This document shows positions 20,950-32,230 of a stretch of DNA of 64,000 bases, in pieces. The notes beneath the pieces were generated by a model. The model searched no databases and was not told the DNA's origin. It saw only the letters and a program-made list of their open reading frames with translations. How positions within the stretch are numbered: position 1 is the stretch's first letter; every line of letters begins with the position of its first letter. The position numbers and the translations under genes were made by a program. The DNA comes from Euclidia mi (taxonomy: Eukaryota > Arthropoda > Insecta > Lepidoptera > Erebidae): positions 9,494,331-9,558,330 of the forward strand of contig OX123193.2 of NCBI GenBank assembly GCA_944739405.2, given 5' to 3'.

Positions 20950-21600
20950 TTGGTGACCCCGAACGGTGAATAAAGTGAACATTTTTACAATTAGTGGTGT
21001 ATATGGATAAAATTGGACAGTTGAAAAGTGGTGATATACGAACCTCGTGAATTTATCGTATCGTGCCGACTCCCTCCGCGACGTGCACGGCTGAGGTAAA
21101 ATACAGCGTTTTGTAAGCATGACGACATCTGCTAGCGAAGGAAAACCCGGAGAAAGTTCTACTCTGATGTATGGCGATATGGCACAAATTACAGTGGCGT
21201 CAAGGATCCCCGAATTTTGGACTGACCAGCCTCGATTGTGGTTCGTCCAGATGGATGCAATATTGGCACCTCAGAAATTATCAGACGAAGCTAGATATAA
21301 CTTAGCCATAACGAAATTGGGTAAAGACGTTATAGCCCAACTTACCGATTACCTTTTGAAGCCGCCGGAGACGAAAAAGTACGAAGGTCTGAAGGAATGC
21401 CTACTTACAATTTTTGAGGAAACTGAGACACGGAGATTACAGAAATTAATCGGAGAAATGGAGTTAGGTGATCAAAGGCCTTCACAATTACTCACAAAAA
21501 TGACCGACTTAGCTCGTGGAAAAATCAGTTGTGAAACGTTGAGAATACACATAACTACTTTTAAACTACCACGATTTGTACACATACTAATGATTATGTA
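20950..21600 (+). pseudogene. Gypsy-type leader and gag, 3'-truncated
   Basis: The leader begins with the primer-binding site ttggtgaccccgaacgg, a common form in insect gypsy elements. The frame from ATG 21119 is a gypsy Gag: SRIPEFWTDQPRLWFVQMDA (residues about 22-41), LGKDVIAQLTDYLLKPP, a LQKLIGEMELGDQRPSQLLT core and MTDLARGKISCETLR, followed by LP where the family has W...LP. About 150 codons remain. The frame is then lost at the inverted repeat that frames the Penelope-like tail. No zinc knuckle, RT or integrase follows. Confidence 0.8.
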
Positions 21601-21624
21601 ACGGGTCTGAATCGTGTTAACTAA

Positions 21625-22140
21625 CCATCGCCAACAAAAAGGACCATCGCCGAACGAGTTAAGGAACACATCACGGCCGTCAAAAACCGACAAACCACCA
21701 AGTCGGCCATAGCTGAGCATTTATTGGAGTCAGGATCCAATCACTGGATTGAGCTACATCGGCCCCAGGTTCTCTCCACAGACCGTCACTATTTTTCAAG
21801 AATAGCACGGGAAGCGGTTGAAATCAAAAAGCACGCAAATTTCAACCGGGAGGATGGTTACCGTTTATGTACATCTTGGAATCCTGTCATCAGCAAATGT
21901 AGACACCGACGAGGTGATATTACGCGCCAGTGTGAAGATACCATTAGTGTTGTGTGTCGAAGTACCGACAGTTCCGAACTTATAAATGTTAATAATTGTG
22001 AAGACCAAGTGAGGGTAGGTTCCGAAACCCGCACTTCTCGGAGGCAGCACCGACGGACATCAGTCATCCCGTGACCACGGCTGGTGTAACCCATGCCGAA
22101 ACGACGGGGCAAATAGAAAGGCATTTCATCTTTCTTTTCG
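21625..22140 (+). pseudogene. Penelope-like element: GIY-YIG domain end and 3' UTR
   Basis: A frame open from about 21639 reads RTIAERVKEHITAVKN, then KSAIAEHLLESGSNHWIEL, HYFSRIAREAVEIKKHANFN and REDGYRLCTSWNPV. This is the second half of the GIY-YIG endonuclease of Penelope-like elements (R..EH, S.iAEH, R...EA.EI.KH, N..DGY.L...W.P). The RT part is missing. The 3' UTR is shared with the reversed copy at 8041-8315. The fragment is framed by inverted repeats 21598-21624 and 22142-22168, and interrupts a gypsy gag. Confidence 0.8.
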
Positions 22141-22169
22141 TTTAGTTAACACGATTCAGACCCGTTACA

Positions 22170-22383
22170 CAATCATAATTACATCCACATTTCGCCAAGT
22201 TGCATATTAGGTCCCACGTAACAGGGAGCGAGCCTATTGCTGTTACCGGACACATTGGCAGACTCCGTGCTGCTACTGAGAATTCGGATAAACTCAGTAA
22301 CACTTTTGCCCGACCCGGGAATCGAACCCGAGACCTCCCGTTTAGCAGACCCATACGCTATTCACTGTACCACGGAGGCAGTC
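22170..22383 (-). mobile_element. SINE family B (reversed)
   Basis: On the minus strand: head gcctccgtggtacagtgaat, box B gggttcgattcccgggtcgg, body with gagtctgccaatgtgtccgg, ending near cacatttcgcc; the tail is lost. It abuts the inverted repeat of the Penelope-like insert. Confidence 0.82.
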
Positions 22384-22414
22384 AAATATTATTTATTTGT
22401 ATAATCTGTCTGTA

Positions 22415-22530
22415 TATAAGATCCTTGCGTTACTGATTGACTGACAGACATATATGTATGTATTATTACAGCCGAAACAACTGCGTGCAAGTAGATGAAA
22501 TTTAGCATGTATGTTCCTTGAGGTGAAATT
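22415..22530 (+). repeat. Partial H1 Helitron-like copy
   Basis: tatataagatccttgcgtta and ctgacagaca match the H1 start, then a short TATG insertion and ggaaa-like text up to atgtatgttccttg. The 3' end with CTAG is absent. Confidence 0.5.
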
Positions 22531-22544
22531 CCTCCCCTAAAGTC

Positions 22545-24105
22545 AATCAATCAATCAATTATTTATTTTGCGAAAATGGGTACAGTGTTGGTATTATAAA
22601 AAAAGAAAATCTTATGTTTCTCCATAATCTACCGTTAAGGCATGCAAATTTATATAATAATAAAAAAATGTCCATTAGAATTTACAATAATCAATAAAAA
22701 TTAATGTCAAAATAATAAAATATAACTCCAAGATGTCAAAAAAAATAAGATCATACTTAAATAATAATAATACTTAATAAATAAAATATGGCAATTAATT
22801 AATTATACATTTATCTTCCAAGTATTCCTTCACGCTGTAATAAACCTTTTCTAGTAATATATTTTTTCTTTTATTTTGAAGTCTAATATGTTATCCTGAC
22901 AAAGATTCTCTGGGAGTTTATTAAAAATTCTTGATGCCATACAAAAAATGCTTTTATTTAAATATGTGGTTTTATTTGGTATATTTTTTATTTTGTATTG
23001 ATGGCGGCTGGCCTGGAACTTAGTAAAGAGATGCATATTCTTTTTTACAAATATAGCAACTTCTAAAATATAAGTACTTGGAAGAGTTAGTAAATTAAGT
23101 TCCTTAAATATTGGTTTGCAACTGGCGGTTCTTTTTAACCTATAAATTGCCCTAACACATTGCTTTTGTGCTCTGAAAACATACTCCCAGTCGGTGGAGT
23201 ATCCCCAGAAGATTATGCCATAACGCAGTATTGATTCCGCATGTGCATGATATGCTATTACAACCGTCGGTGTATTGACCGTTTTAGAAAGCATGTACAA
23301 AGGGTAAGAACTTCTACTAAGTTTAGAGGTTATGTATTCAATATGTGATTTCCAATTAATAATGCAGTCTATATTCAAACCAAGAAATCTAGTAGTGTCG
23401 AATTCTTTTATTTTAGTACCTAAGAACTCTGTCTCGCAATCAATGTGAGGTCTATTTCTATTTCTAAACAACATAAGACTAGTTTTTTCCAGATTAATTA
23501 TTAAGTTATTGTTAGTTAACCAATTGACTATATTTGTAAGGGATTCGTCTATAGTTATTTTTAGGATATCATGATTTTTGTTAGAGAATACCACAGTGCT
23601 ATCGTCTGCGAAAAGAAACATTGGTGAGTTAACGGCTTTTGGAAAGTCGTTTATATAAATAAGAAATAATAAAGGTCCCAAAACGCTTCCCTGGGGGACA
23701 CCATATTTTACATGTCTAAACTCAGATAAAAATTTAACTTCTTTCTTTTTTATTTTACATACTTTAGATATAGCAGTGGCTTGCTGACGGTTTCTCAGAT
23801 ATGACATAATTAGGTTTAGTGCAATAGCTCGTATACCGCAAGCATTTAACTTTTTTTCTAGAATTTCATGTTCCACACAGTCAAAAGCTTTTTTCAGGTC
23901 CATAAATAAAGCACACACCGGTATGTTAGTCATGACTTTTGAGAGAAATGCGTGTATAGCTTAGCTTATCGTTACGTTCTTCCTAAACCCTGCTTGCGCT
24001 GTCGAAATGATATAAAATTTTTCTAGAAAATTATACAAGCCTTCATGTATAATTTTTTCTAGCACTTTTGATAATACAGGAATAAGAGCTATGGGTTTTT
24101 AACCT
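22545..24105 (-). pseudogene. Jockey-like non-LTR reverse transcriptase, 5'-truncated
   Basis: The minus-strand frame 22851-23933 (360 codons) holds RT motifs: FMDLKKAFDCVEHEIL (motif A), GVPQGSVLGPLLFLIYINDF (motif B region) and FLFADDSTVVF with the catalytic FADD. The C-terminal region ends RIFNKLPENL and FKIKEKIYY. Upstream, to about 24105, the same strand reads KPIALIPVLSKVLEKIIHEG and AQAGFRKN with at least one stop, so the copy is inactive. The 3' end is a (TCAA)n-type tail at 22543-22556. The endonuclease and ORF1 are missing. Confidence 0.88.
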
Positions 24106-24300
24106 CCCACGTGATTACAACACGCACAGTCGTGCTCTAATTTTGGTGGTCACAACTGTTTGAGGCACGCACGGTCGTGCTCGATTAAAAATCGTTCTAT
24201 TGGTCGCGGTTTTTTTACGTTTTGTTTTACTTAAACCAAGAAACGAAAGTAGTAACTATTAGAATAGTTCATATTCTATGCAACTAAATCGTTTTAGAAG
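24106..24300. other. Short unique stretch with a repeated word
   Basis: The word cacgcac(a/g)gtcgtgctc occurs twice (about 24122 and 24165), each imperfectly self-complementary. No gene is seen. Confidence 0.4.
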
Positions 24301-24304
24301 GGTG

Positions 24305-24350
24305 AGGGAAACGAAACGTGCCAAAAAATATTGGCACGTTTCGTTTCCCT
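24305..24350. repeat. Hairpin, 20-bp perfect arms, 6-base loop
   Basis: 24305-24324 and 24331-24350 are exact reverse complements (agggaaacgaaacgtgccaa) around aaaata. No following T-run or element end explains it. Confidence 0.92.
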
Positions 24351-24464
24351 TTTTCGTTTGTTTTTTTTCGTTTGTATTGTGACATTATTCGTGACAAAGA
24401 CAAGAAATACAGTGATAAAAGGCAAAAACTTTTTAGAAAAGCTATTTCTACTCTTGAAACTCGC

Positions 24465-24527
24465 TATTTTCGTAAGTGTTTTATGATAAATAATAAATTT
24501 AATTATCATAAAACACTTACGAAAATA
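24465..24527. repeat. Hairpin, 25-bp perfect arms, 13-base loop
   Basis: 24465-24489 and 24503-24527 are exact reverse complements. It lies 115 bases after the previous hairpin. A 90-codon plus-strand frame (24318-24590) spans both but shows no known domain. Confidence 0.92.
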
Positions 24528-24660
24528 TTGAATTTTTTTTTTCTTTTAATAGTTATGAAATACATAAAAGTACCCAGATTATTTATTTAAAAATGTATTT
24601 TAGCAACTAAATATTAGCATTGTTGTACATTTTTACTGTTATCGTGTTTCAAATGGTAAA

Positions 24661-24932
24661 TAATTCACAGCCACAGTGTTCGTTACAGTAACATGGCGGC
24701 CTGGCACGGCGAACTTTTTGTTACGCGTTCGGATTATATTTTTTTTTGTGGCGTTAGATTCGTTTGTTACAAACAAATAATGTATTGTGTGAAAACCTAA
24801 AAGTATATGTGATAATGTTTTTGTGTTTATGAACCAAACAAGTAATGAAAATCATTAATATGTGATGAAATGTTTGTGTGAACGAGTGAAAAAAAACAAA
24901 CCTCTAAGTTTGTAAGCTTATTTTGCCGGAAA
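24661..24932 (+). other. Possible 5' exon with splice donor (speculative)
   Basis: A 35-codon ORF starts at 24693 in a fair Kozak context (gtaacATGG) and begins MAAWHGELFVTRS. At 24933 a strong donor-like gtgagtat follows ccggaaag. This is the arrangement of a first exon with a short upstream ORF. No TATA box or downstream exon was identified. Confidence 0.2.
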
Positions 24933-24954
24933 GGTGAGTATTTAGTAGTAGTTC

Positions 24955-25360
24955 ATGTTATTATTATGACTTTTTGGAAATATACCATTAGATATGCACA
25001 AGTTAAAAATATAACAAAGAATTGGTGATATAATTTGACCAACACTTCTGTGCTATTTGTATTTCTAAGTGATTGTATTACTCTTTGTACGTCTTGTGGT
25101 GTAACAGGGCTGATAAATATGGAATTACAGCAATTTAACGAGGTAATGTTATTAAATGAAGTCTTTTTATTATGATATGTCAATGTAGAATAATAATTAA
25201 ATGTCATGTTGCTATTACGAGTCATTGTGGAATTATTATTAAATGTCATTTTACGATTACATGTCAGTGAAGAATTATTATTATTAGGTGTCATTGTACT
25301 ATTACATGTCAGTGTAGAGTTATTATTTAATGTCAAGTGATTATTGTATTTCAAATTTAC
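24955..25360 (-). pseudogene. Non-LTR RT fragment with a coding minisatellite
   Basis: The minus-strand frame 24953-25354 ends SIFISPVTPQDVQRVIQSLR, the segment just before RT motif 1 in jockey-like ORF2 proteins. It is preceded by an Asn/Thr/Ser-rich region made of about four diverged units of roughly 50 bases (25140-25340). The minisatellite replaces the usual linker. The rest of the RT is absent. Confidence 0.6.
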
Positions 25361-25399
25361 TATTTAGAATTAATGTTTCAATTTCGTCAATATAAAAAA

Positions 25400-25680
25400 T
25401 ATTAAAGTGGTTAAACTGGTTGTTAGAATTTGTATGAAACTTTTTATTCCCTCAATGGATTAACTTCAAACGTTGTATACCTATTGGTTCCTCAAATGAA
25501 GTTAATGAACACTAAGAAAGTGTTTTGGAAATTCTTACCTTAAGTGGATAAAATGAGGAGCCATAATTTGCATAAAACCTTTTATGCCATCAAGGGATTA
25601 ACGCTATACTTTGTTTATTGGATCCGCAAATGACCTTAGCGAACACAAAGACATTTAATATTAGTATTTAATGTGCAGTA
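25400..25680. repeat. Old tandem duplication, about 130-bp period
   Basis: ttgtatgaaactttttattc and ccctcaatggattaac (about 25430) recur in altered form as ttgcataaaaccttttatgc and catcaagggattaac (about 25570). They are followed by related ctattgg and tgaacac text. Non-coding. Confidence 0.5.
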
Positions 25681-25763
25681 GTGTATTGTGGAAAAGTTGT
25701 ACTTAAGTGCTTGCTGTGATAAAAATTATTTATATTATTCATTTTATATACTTTATTACCATG

Positions 25764-25978
25764 GACGAAGAGGAAGACCTAGGCGAACGTTGTCTAACCA
25801 GATTGGAGACATTCTAAAAGAAAAACAGGTCAGAAGTACCCTAAACAGAAGATCATGTATGAGAAACTTGATGGAAGTGAATGAATCAAGAGAGGTATGT
25901 CAGGATCGTTGCAAATGGCGTTCCGTTGTCTCTGCCTACCACTCCGGGAAACAGACGTGAGTCTATGTATGTATGTAT
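25764..25978 (+). pseudogene. RTE-like non-LTR 3' end
   Basis: The plus-strand frame reads GRRGRPRRTLSNQIGDILKE, KQVRSTLNRRSCMRNLMEVN and CKWRSVVSAYHSGKQT, then a stop and a (TATG)n tail. It is the same family as 6998-7937 and the C-terminus of 51450-53810. Confidence 0.85.
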
Positions 25979-27320
25979 TACCATTTACAATCCTGAAAAA
26001 AAACAGCTACCGCTTAATTTAATACATCATACGTGCAGGCGCATTAAGTGATCATCAAAGTAAAAAATAATAAGATAAATGTATATTTTAATATATTTTA
26101 TACAGCTATAATTAACAGTTGTCCGTATAAAATATGTATATAATATTTATGAATATAAACTCACTCAATTGACTTGTCAATTAGTAAAGTAATTACCGTC
26201 TAAGTACTATAGCCAACTAATTAATAAGGCATGTTTACTAATTGCGAATTACTCAGTGCAAGTACGTAGAATCGGTTCGGTCGGATAATAAAATTTTATA
26301 GCATAATGCTTTATTAGTTGCTGTATGAATGGGCCTTATCAACAGAGGAAAGTCTACCTTCTGACGGACTTGAACTGTAAAGTACAAAGGGTATAACAGA
26401 TAACGCTTTTGGACTTTATAGGTAAAATTGGGCTAGGCTTAACAAATTTCGGCCGACCAGATTTTGCTCTGTTACCTTTTTTTACAGTGTAAGGTCGGCA
26501 AACGAACTAAGGCTCGCCTGGTAAGCTACTTGCCGTAAATGCCAGTAACGTTATCATCCCTCATTTGCGTAATAAGGATGCTTCTGTACGTCAATCTTCA
26601 ACGAAATAGGTTGTACAAACTTTGTCAAGTCTTCAGCTCATTTTGTAACTAACGTGGCTCTACCACTCAAGAGCCTTCGCTCCCTGTAGGCGAAGATGAG
26701 TTGTGTACTTTGGGCATTGCATCAAAAATGCTAGAAAATCCTGCAAACATACCCAAAAAGGTAACGAAAAATAGCATACCTATTGGTCAAACTGCTAAAC
26801 CATAATCAACGCTGTCAAAAGGCTGTAGGCATCCAAAGGAAAGCCTTTGAGCTTTTGAAATAAACCTTAAAATGTTACATCACTAGACTCCATACTTCTA
26901 AGTCTTGTTTCCCAGCGTTGAATACAATGACAATACCGTGACTTACATGTTATACGTTCCCCCAATTCACTTGTATTTCGCGCGGTCGAGTTTTTTCTTA
27001 CTATTTTCGGATAAAACCTAATTTTGTGCTTTGTTGACTACAGTTACGTTATATTTTCATTTCGATTCATGGACGGCGTGCGACCGCCCAATAAACACTC
27101 CATTCGAACGGAATTCACTTGGTTATTTTCATTACATTTTGTTACGTGTTCTTTTTTGTTTTTAGCACCGGTGGTGTTGGACTCACAAGGACTTTGTACT
27201 TTAAGGTTCTATATTATGTAAGATTTTTTTTTCCAAAGAGATAATATTATAATAGTCCTAGTACCACCATCAATAAAAACTATGGAAGCATTTGTATGAA
27301 ACATAGTATATACATACATA
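25979..27320. other. 1.3 kb without recognised features
   Basis: AT-rich sequence without shared repeats. A 65-codon hydrophobic frame (27024-27221) shows no known domain. Confidence 0.45.
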
Positions 27321-27323
27321 TCT

Positions 27324-27660
27324 AAGCAGCGATGGCCGAGTGGTGAGACCGACAGACTGCTACGCAGAGGGCGAGACCCTCTGCGTAGCAGTCTGTCGGT
27401 CTCAGGTTCAAAATCACGGCACGCACCAATGACTTTTCGAAGTTAAGTGCGTATTAAATTGTTAATTGTCGCTTGCTTATCGGTGAACGAAAACACGTGA
27501 GGAAACCTGCATGTCTGAGAGTTCTCCATGTTGTTCTCGAAAGACATGTGAAGTCCGCCAACCCGCACTTGGCCAGCGTGGTGGACTTTGGCCTTACCCT
27601 TCTTATAGTGAGAAGAGGCCCGTGCCCAGCAGTGGGACAGTATAAGAGGCTGATGATTAT
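27324..27660 (+). mobile_element. SINE family C with an internal 27-bp-arm hairpin
   Basis: Box A gatggccgagtggtgagacc and box B ggttcaaaatc indicate a tRNA-derived head (Leu/Ser-like). The body contains gtgaggaaacctgcatgtct, and it ends cccgtgcccagcagtgggac followed by a gatgat-type tail. Between the two boxes lies a perfect inverted repeat (27345-27371 and 27377-27403, loop cgaga) that a normal head would not have. Confidence 0.8.
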
Positions 27661-28752
27661 AGTTATCTACGGTACTATATTTCTATTTACATTTATATCA
27701 GAAGTGGCTTAGAATGACGTTTGATGTGGAGAATCACCCTACTAAGGACTTAAATTTCATAAAAATATTTCAAAATATACATATTTTAAGGATGTGTCAG
27801 TTTTATTGAGCAAATCAATATAAAAAAAAACTTAGACAAGGAGTATTATAAAGAATAAGATAAAACAATACGTGCAAAAGTATGCTCTTCTTTTCTTAAG
27901 CTTATCCTATTATCTGAATTCAGCTCTCCATCTACGTAGACTGTAAGTCAAATGATCTTCCACTAGTTCCATATATTGTTAATTTGTACTGTACGTATGA
28001 GGCGCGGCTAGACAAGCGTGTTTATGCCCCGACGGTTCCCTGGGCAGTCTGAACAGTTGTGCTCAACTGCTCTCTAGGGAACAACGGACGTAGCTAGTTC
28101 TGCAGGAGATTATGCCACGCGCTTAATATAGTAATTTGATAAGTAGTAGCTTTTACAGAGAATAGGCGTCTTAGAAAGCGGAATATTTGTATTACTGGTC
28201 TCAGTTGTGTAGAAGTGTTGTGTATTTTGAGCTGAAATTTTGTGAACCATATATGTCTATAAAATTCATCGAGATTTTTTTTAACTATATACGTAGGCTT
28301 TTTTTCGAAGTTATGTGTGTATTATAAATTAATTATCACTCGCTTAATGATCTATCTATTTATTGCTATCCAGTCTATCAAGTTGAAGATCGGATAAAGC
28401 TAGGAGGATGATGATGATCTGCCAAGTCCAAATAATCAGCGGTAAATGCTTGGCTGCTTCGTTTGCTCCCAAAAGATTTTTTCATGAAATATGAAAGAAC
28501 TCATGTACTAGGAGTACATCATGTTTACTTTATCGTTTCACAATGTACTTAAGAACCTTATAAAGTACTAGTTTGCGTAACCTTTTTATTCCATAATGTG
28601 GATAAGAAAAAGTACAACTTTGACAATAGTTATAGTGCACTCTTTGTCCGGTTTTAATTTTTTCTAAAATGAAATCAGTATAGACGTAATTGGCTCATCG
28701 ATTTGCAAGCCCAAGCGCGTTCATCGCCGTCCGGTTTAAGTATCTAATCTAA
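27661..28752. other. No gene; small LINE-tail scrap
   Basis: About 28385-28420 reads aagctaggaggatgatgatg, resembling the tail of a common LINE whose reversed end is at 56638. The rest is unassigned. Confidence 0.35.
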
Positions 28753-29202
28753 TCTTTTACTAATATATACAGCTGAAGTGTTGGTTTGTTTGTTTGGTTG
28801 AGCGCGCTAATCTCAGGAACTACTGGTCCGATTTGAAAAATTATTTACATACATATATACAAAGACTTACGCCTGTTTCCCCGAAGGGGTTGGCAGAGGC
28901 ATATTAAACGCCTACTTTTCGCCAGTGTTTTGATCCCACGTAATAGGTCGCGAGCCTATTGCCGCTTATTGGGATACTTTGTTTGCCTGTGCCTCGTCCG
29001 TTGATCGGCAGGAGCACCATTTGCAGGTGAGGTTGGCTTGGGACCCTAAGTTCTTGGTGGGAACCCTATGCACACCCTATGAAAATTTATTTCAGTGTTA
29101 GATAGCCCATTTATCGAGGAAGGCTATATAAAATCGCGCTATGAGCGACGGGAGCGAAGCAGTAGTCTTAAATAACGCGGGTGTAACCGCGGGCACATCT
29201 AG
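28753..29202 (+). mobile_element. Non-autonomous Helitron-like element H2 with nested insert
   Basis: It starts TCTTTTACTAATATATA after an A and ends ggcacatCTAG before a T. The body includes gaactactggtccgatttga, and after the insert agatagcccatttatcgagg. A retroposon piece (28847-29081) splits it; near-duplicate aaaaattattt and aaaatttattt lie on the two sides. Confidence 0.7.
28847..29081 (-). mobile_element. SINE-tail piece nested in H2
   Basis: On the minus strand it ends cctctgccaaccccttcggg, then a TATG-like tail, as in SINE B 3' halves; the other half is unassigned. Confidence 0.5.
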
Positions 29203-29319
29203 TGTATAACTAGCAGTCGATAGAAAAGCACTACCGTACCTTGGAATGAATATCGCAATACACGCAAAAAGCCCGACAGCGGTGTATACCATTTAAGTAG
29301 TATAAAACTTTGCTACTAT

Positions 29320-29650
29320 GACTGCCTCTGTAGTCCTTTGATCTTGATCATGAGGTCTCGGGTTCGATTCCCGGGTCGAACAAAAAGTGATAATGGGTTT
29401 TTCTGTTAGGAATTATCCAATAGAAGTTCGGAATCAGGGAGTTGGCGGTATCACACTCCCGTGCCTCGGAAAGCACGTTAAGCCGTTGGTCCTGCGCCCA
29501 ATCTCTCTCCGGTCGCATATGGCGTCCCATCGGACTATGAGAGTGAGGGAATAGAGAGTGCACTTGTGTACGCGCACATACTTGTGCACTATAAAATGTC
29601 CCGCGCAGATGGTAAGTTTCATATATAGACAAGCCGCCGTGGCCGAAATC
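29320..29650 (+). mobile_element. SINE B-headed element with a different body
   Basis: The head has gactgcctctgtagtccttt and box B gggttcgattcccgggtcga. The body then departs from SINE B (ggaattatccaatagaagtt, cgtgcctcggaaagcacg, gtcccatcggactatgagag) and ends near gccgccgtggccgaaatcgg. It appears to be a distinct tRNA-headed SINE. Confidence 0.6.
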
Positions 29651-29663
29651 GGTCAGGAGGTCA

Positions 29664-30060
29664 TCTATACTATAATAAAACTGTAGAGGTGAAAAAGTCT
29701 GTACATTAAAGATATATTGACGAAAAGTAACTACAAAATCTAGGAAAATGCTAAAAAGCAATACTTGATAATTTTTAGAATTTATGTCTGTCTGTCTGTC
29801 CGACGTATTTCCCTATGTTGCTAAAGATCTCTAAAATTGCGAAATTGACTTCAATAAAACTTACACTCATGTACAAAGGATACTCAAACCTATAAAATAG
29901 TATATGTTACATCACAATCGGTTGAGTGGTTTTCGGTGTACAGCTTGACCGCTCCTTTGTACGTAGTCCCAAACAAAACAGGGATCATCCAAAACTGGTT
30001 ATTTAAGTGGTGCCATCCATGATCATTATAAGTTTGTTAGTATAGTAAGTCTAAATAGGT
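29664..30060 (+). repeat. Helitron-like left end and body, no clear right end
   Basis: TCTATACTATAATAAAACTG and, further in, tctgtctgtctgtccgacg resemble the starts of lepidopteran non-autonomous Helitrons. No CTAG terminus was found. Confidence 0.4.
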
Positions 30061-30704
30061 AAGTACCTTCAAAGTGTTTTATGGCTATTTACCCGACTTT
30101 AAAAAAGGAGGCGATTCTTAATTTCGTCAGTATATTTTTACGTATTTTCGATAAATAAATTACTGGAACCGAGCATGTTTATTTTCAAATAATTTTGTAT
30201 CAAAATAAATGTTTCTTGCAAAAAAGACAATAATTATGTGTCGGGTATCTCTCTGTTATTAAAAAAATAATATAGTATAATATGCGGCACTTTCATAAAC
30301 AAAAAGTCTCTGTGTCAAAATATATGACAATGTCCATTTCATTTAAACGGTCAATCTCATTTATTTCAAATTATAATATATAATAATTATAATCATTTCA
30401 TTTTTTTTTAAATGTTAAAAACAAGGACTATAGATCCTTTTTTCAATAAATTGTCGATTAGTCCATATTATTTTCTATCTCGGTCGGTTTGTATATGTAA
30501 ACATAGATGGCGTTTTCTGAATGGCGGTGTTAAGATTCTCCGTGGATTGATGAGGTTCTCGGTTAATTTTCTTTCGTTTTCGTCGGATTGGTGTCTTAGT
30601 CGTTTCTTTTGAATAATGAATGTGGATGTGTTTCTTTGATTTCTTTCGTTCGTTCGTGTTCTGTACTTATACAGGTGTCTCATTATTCCCAAATTCCCAC
30701 ACCT
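30061..30704. other. AT-rich stretch; no gene seen
   Basis: Overlapping 66-codon and 92-codon frames on opposite strands (30412-30746) have no recognisable motif. Confidence 0.4.
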
Positions 30705-30753
30705 CACGTACGTGGGAATCCGTGGGTCCCACCCACGGATTCCCACGTACGTG
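30705..30753. repeat. Hairpin with 23-bp arms next to the large palindrome
   Basis: 30705-30727 and 30731-30753 are exact reverse complements around ccc. The right arm is also the start of the 233-base unit repeated at 33748. Confidence 0.9.
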
Positions 30754-30963
30754 AAGTGTGAATTCAGATACCTCTTGAGTAACTCAACGGGGCTATCTTA
30801 CTTTCGGCAGGGCTGAATATTCGAGGCCCTGTGTGTATTTTCAAAATAAATCGCAGGGACAGACTTGAAACAGCTGGAATCGACCCCTGAACATGTTGTT
30901 TTTCGCATGGTCAGTTATATGTGGCATGTTCACGAGTAATCGGTAAAAATTATTTACATGTTC
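30731..30963 (+). repeat. Direct repeat A, copy 1 (233 bp)
   Basis: Matches 33748-33980 with no mismatch that I could see (offset 3,017). It sits immediately outside the left arm of the palindrome and overlaps it by three bases. Confidence 0.92.
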
Positions 30964-32230
30964 AATTAGTTCACTTAACACTTCACTGTTTCCTCACACA
31001 TCACATCTTTTCACTGTTTCAAAAGCAGCTAATATCTTAATTATCTCCTCGGCACTTGTTGTCTCCTCACAATAAACTAGTGATTTAATATTTCCCCACG
31101 GTTAAAAAGTCTAGGGGCGACAAGTTAACATCAAGATGATGCAGAACCTTCCACACCGGCGTCGTCATGTTGATAATTACACATTTTGTAAATAAACAAG
31201 TGAACTTTTTAAAACATTTTTTCGCAACTCTCGCTGACAGATTCCCGATGGATGACTAGATACTTGTCATAACTTGTCTAAGCGCATCGCCAGCGCTCGT
31301 CATTTGCCAGCGCGAGCGACACATTACGTCTCGCTCTTGCCTGTTGATTATTACATAAGCTAAAGATAGATAATATATATTTTGGTGGTAAATTGTGGTG
31401 GTAAATTGTGTTGTATTAATGTGTGCGTTCGTGTGACCCAACGTGGAACCATTAAACAAATGCATTTTAAAAGAAGGCGTTCTGCTTTGACTTAAGTTTT
31501 ATTTTCCTATATTTCAACTTTTCAAACAAATGAGTGACTATAATTTACGTTATTTTTATTATTTTAGAACAAAACAAATCAATATTAAAACTGACAGAAA
31601 TGGATTAAGTAGCCGATACTGAACAAACGACTTTCAGGAAGTGCGTTTAATATGTTACATGTTGTATATACTTGTCGGCGAATAAATGCATTTTTGGCTG
31701 TTTTTCAGGCAATTCAGACTGAAGAAAGATGAAGATGTACATATTTGTAAAAAAATATGCTTACAGAAACCCATCCCTACATTAATTTAAGATATTTATC
31801 AAATCTTGAATAAATAAGCAGTGGCAGATTAAACCAAGATTAATAACAAAATCATTCCATTTTCTAGGCCAATCAAGTCACAGTACATAAAAAAACATAA
31901 TAAGAAATTCTCAACTGTAACACTTTACGAATGCAATTTGCTATCTGAATGCGGATGGAACTTTAATCTCAGAGAATGTGATTGAAAAGTATAAACTAAT
32001 AAAATTGGAGTTAGTACATTAACGGAATTTGCACATAAATCTTAGCCGTCACTGCTATAACAGATCTTGGAGCCAAGAGGTAAGAAACGTCTAAAGGATT
32101 GTAGGCGGAGTTTTTGTAAATTGTTTTGTATTGTCAAGTGTACATTTTCTGTTTTGGAAGTCACCAAAATTAGTCGTAACATCATCAAAATTACAATAAA
32201 TTGTATTTAGTAGTACCGACCAGCCTTAGC

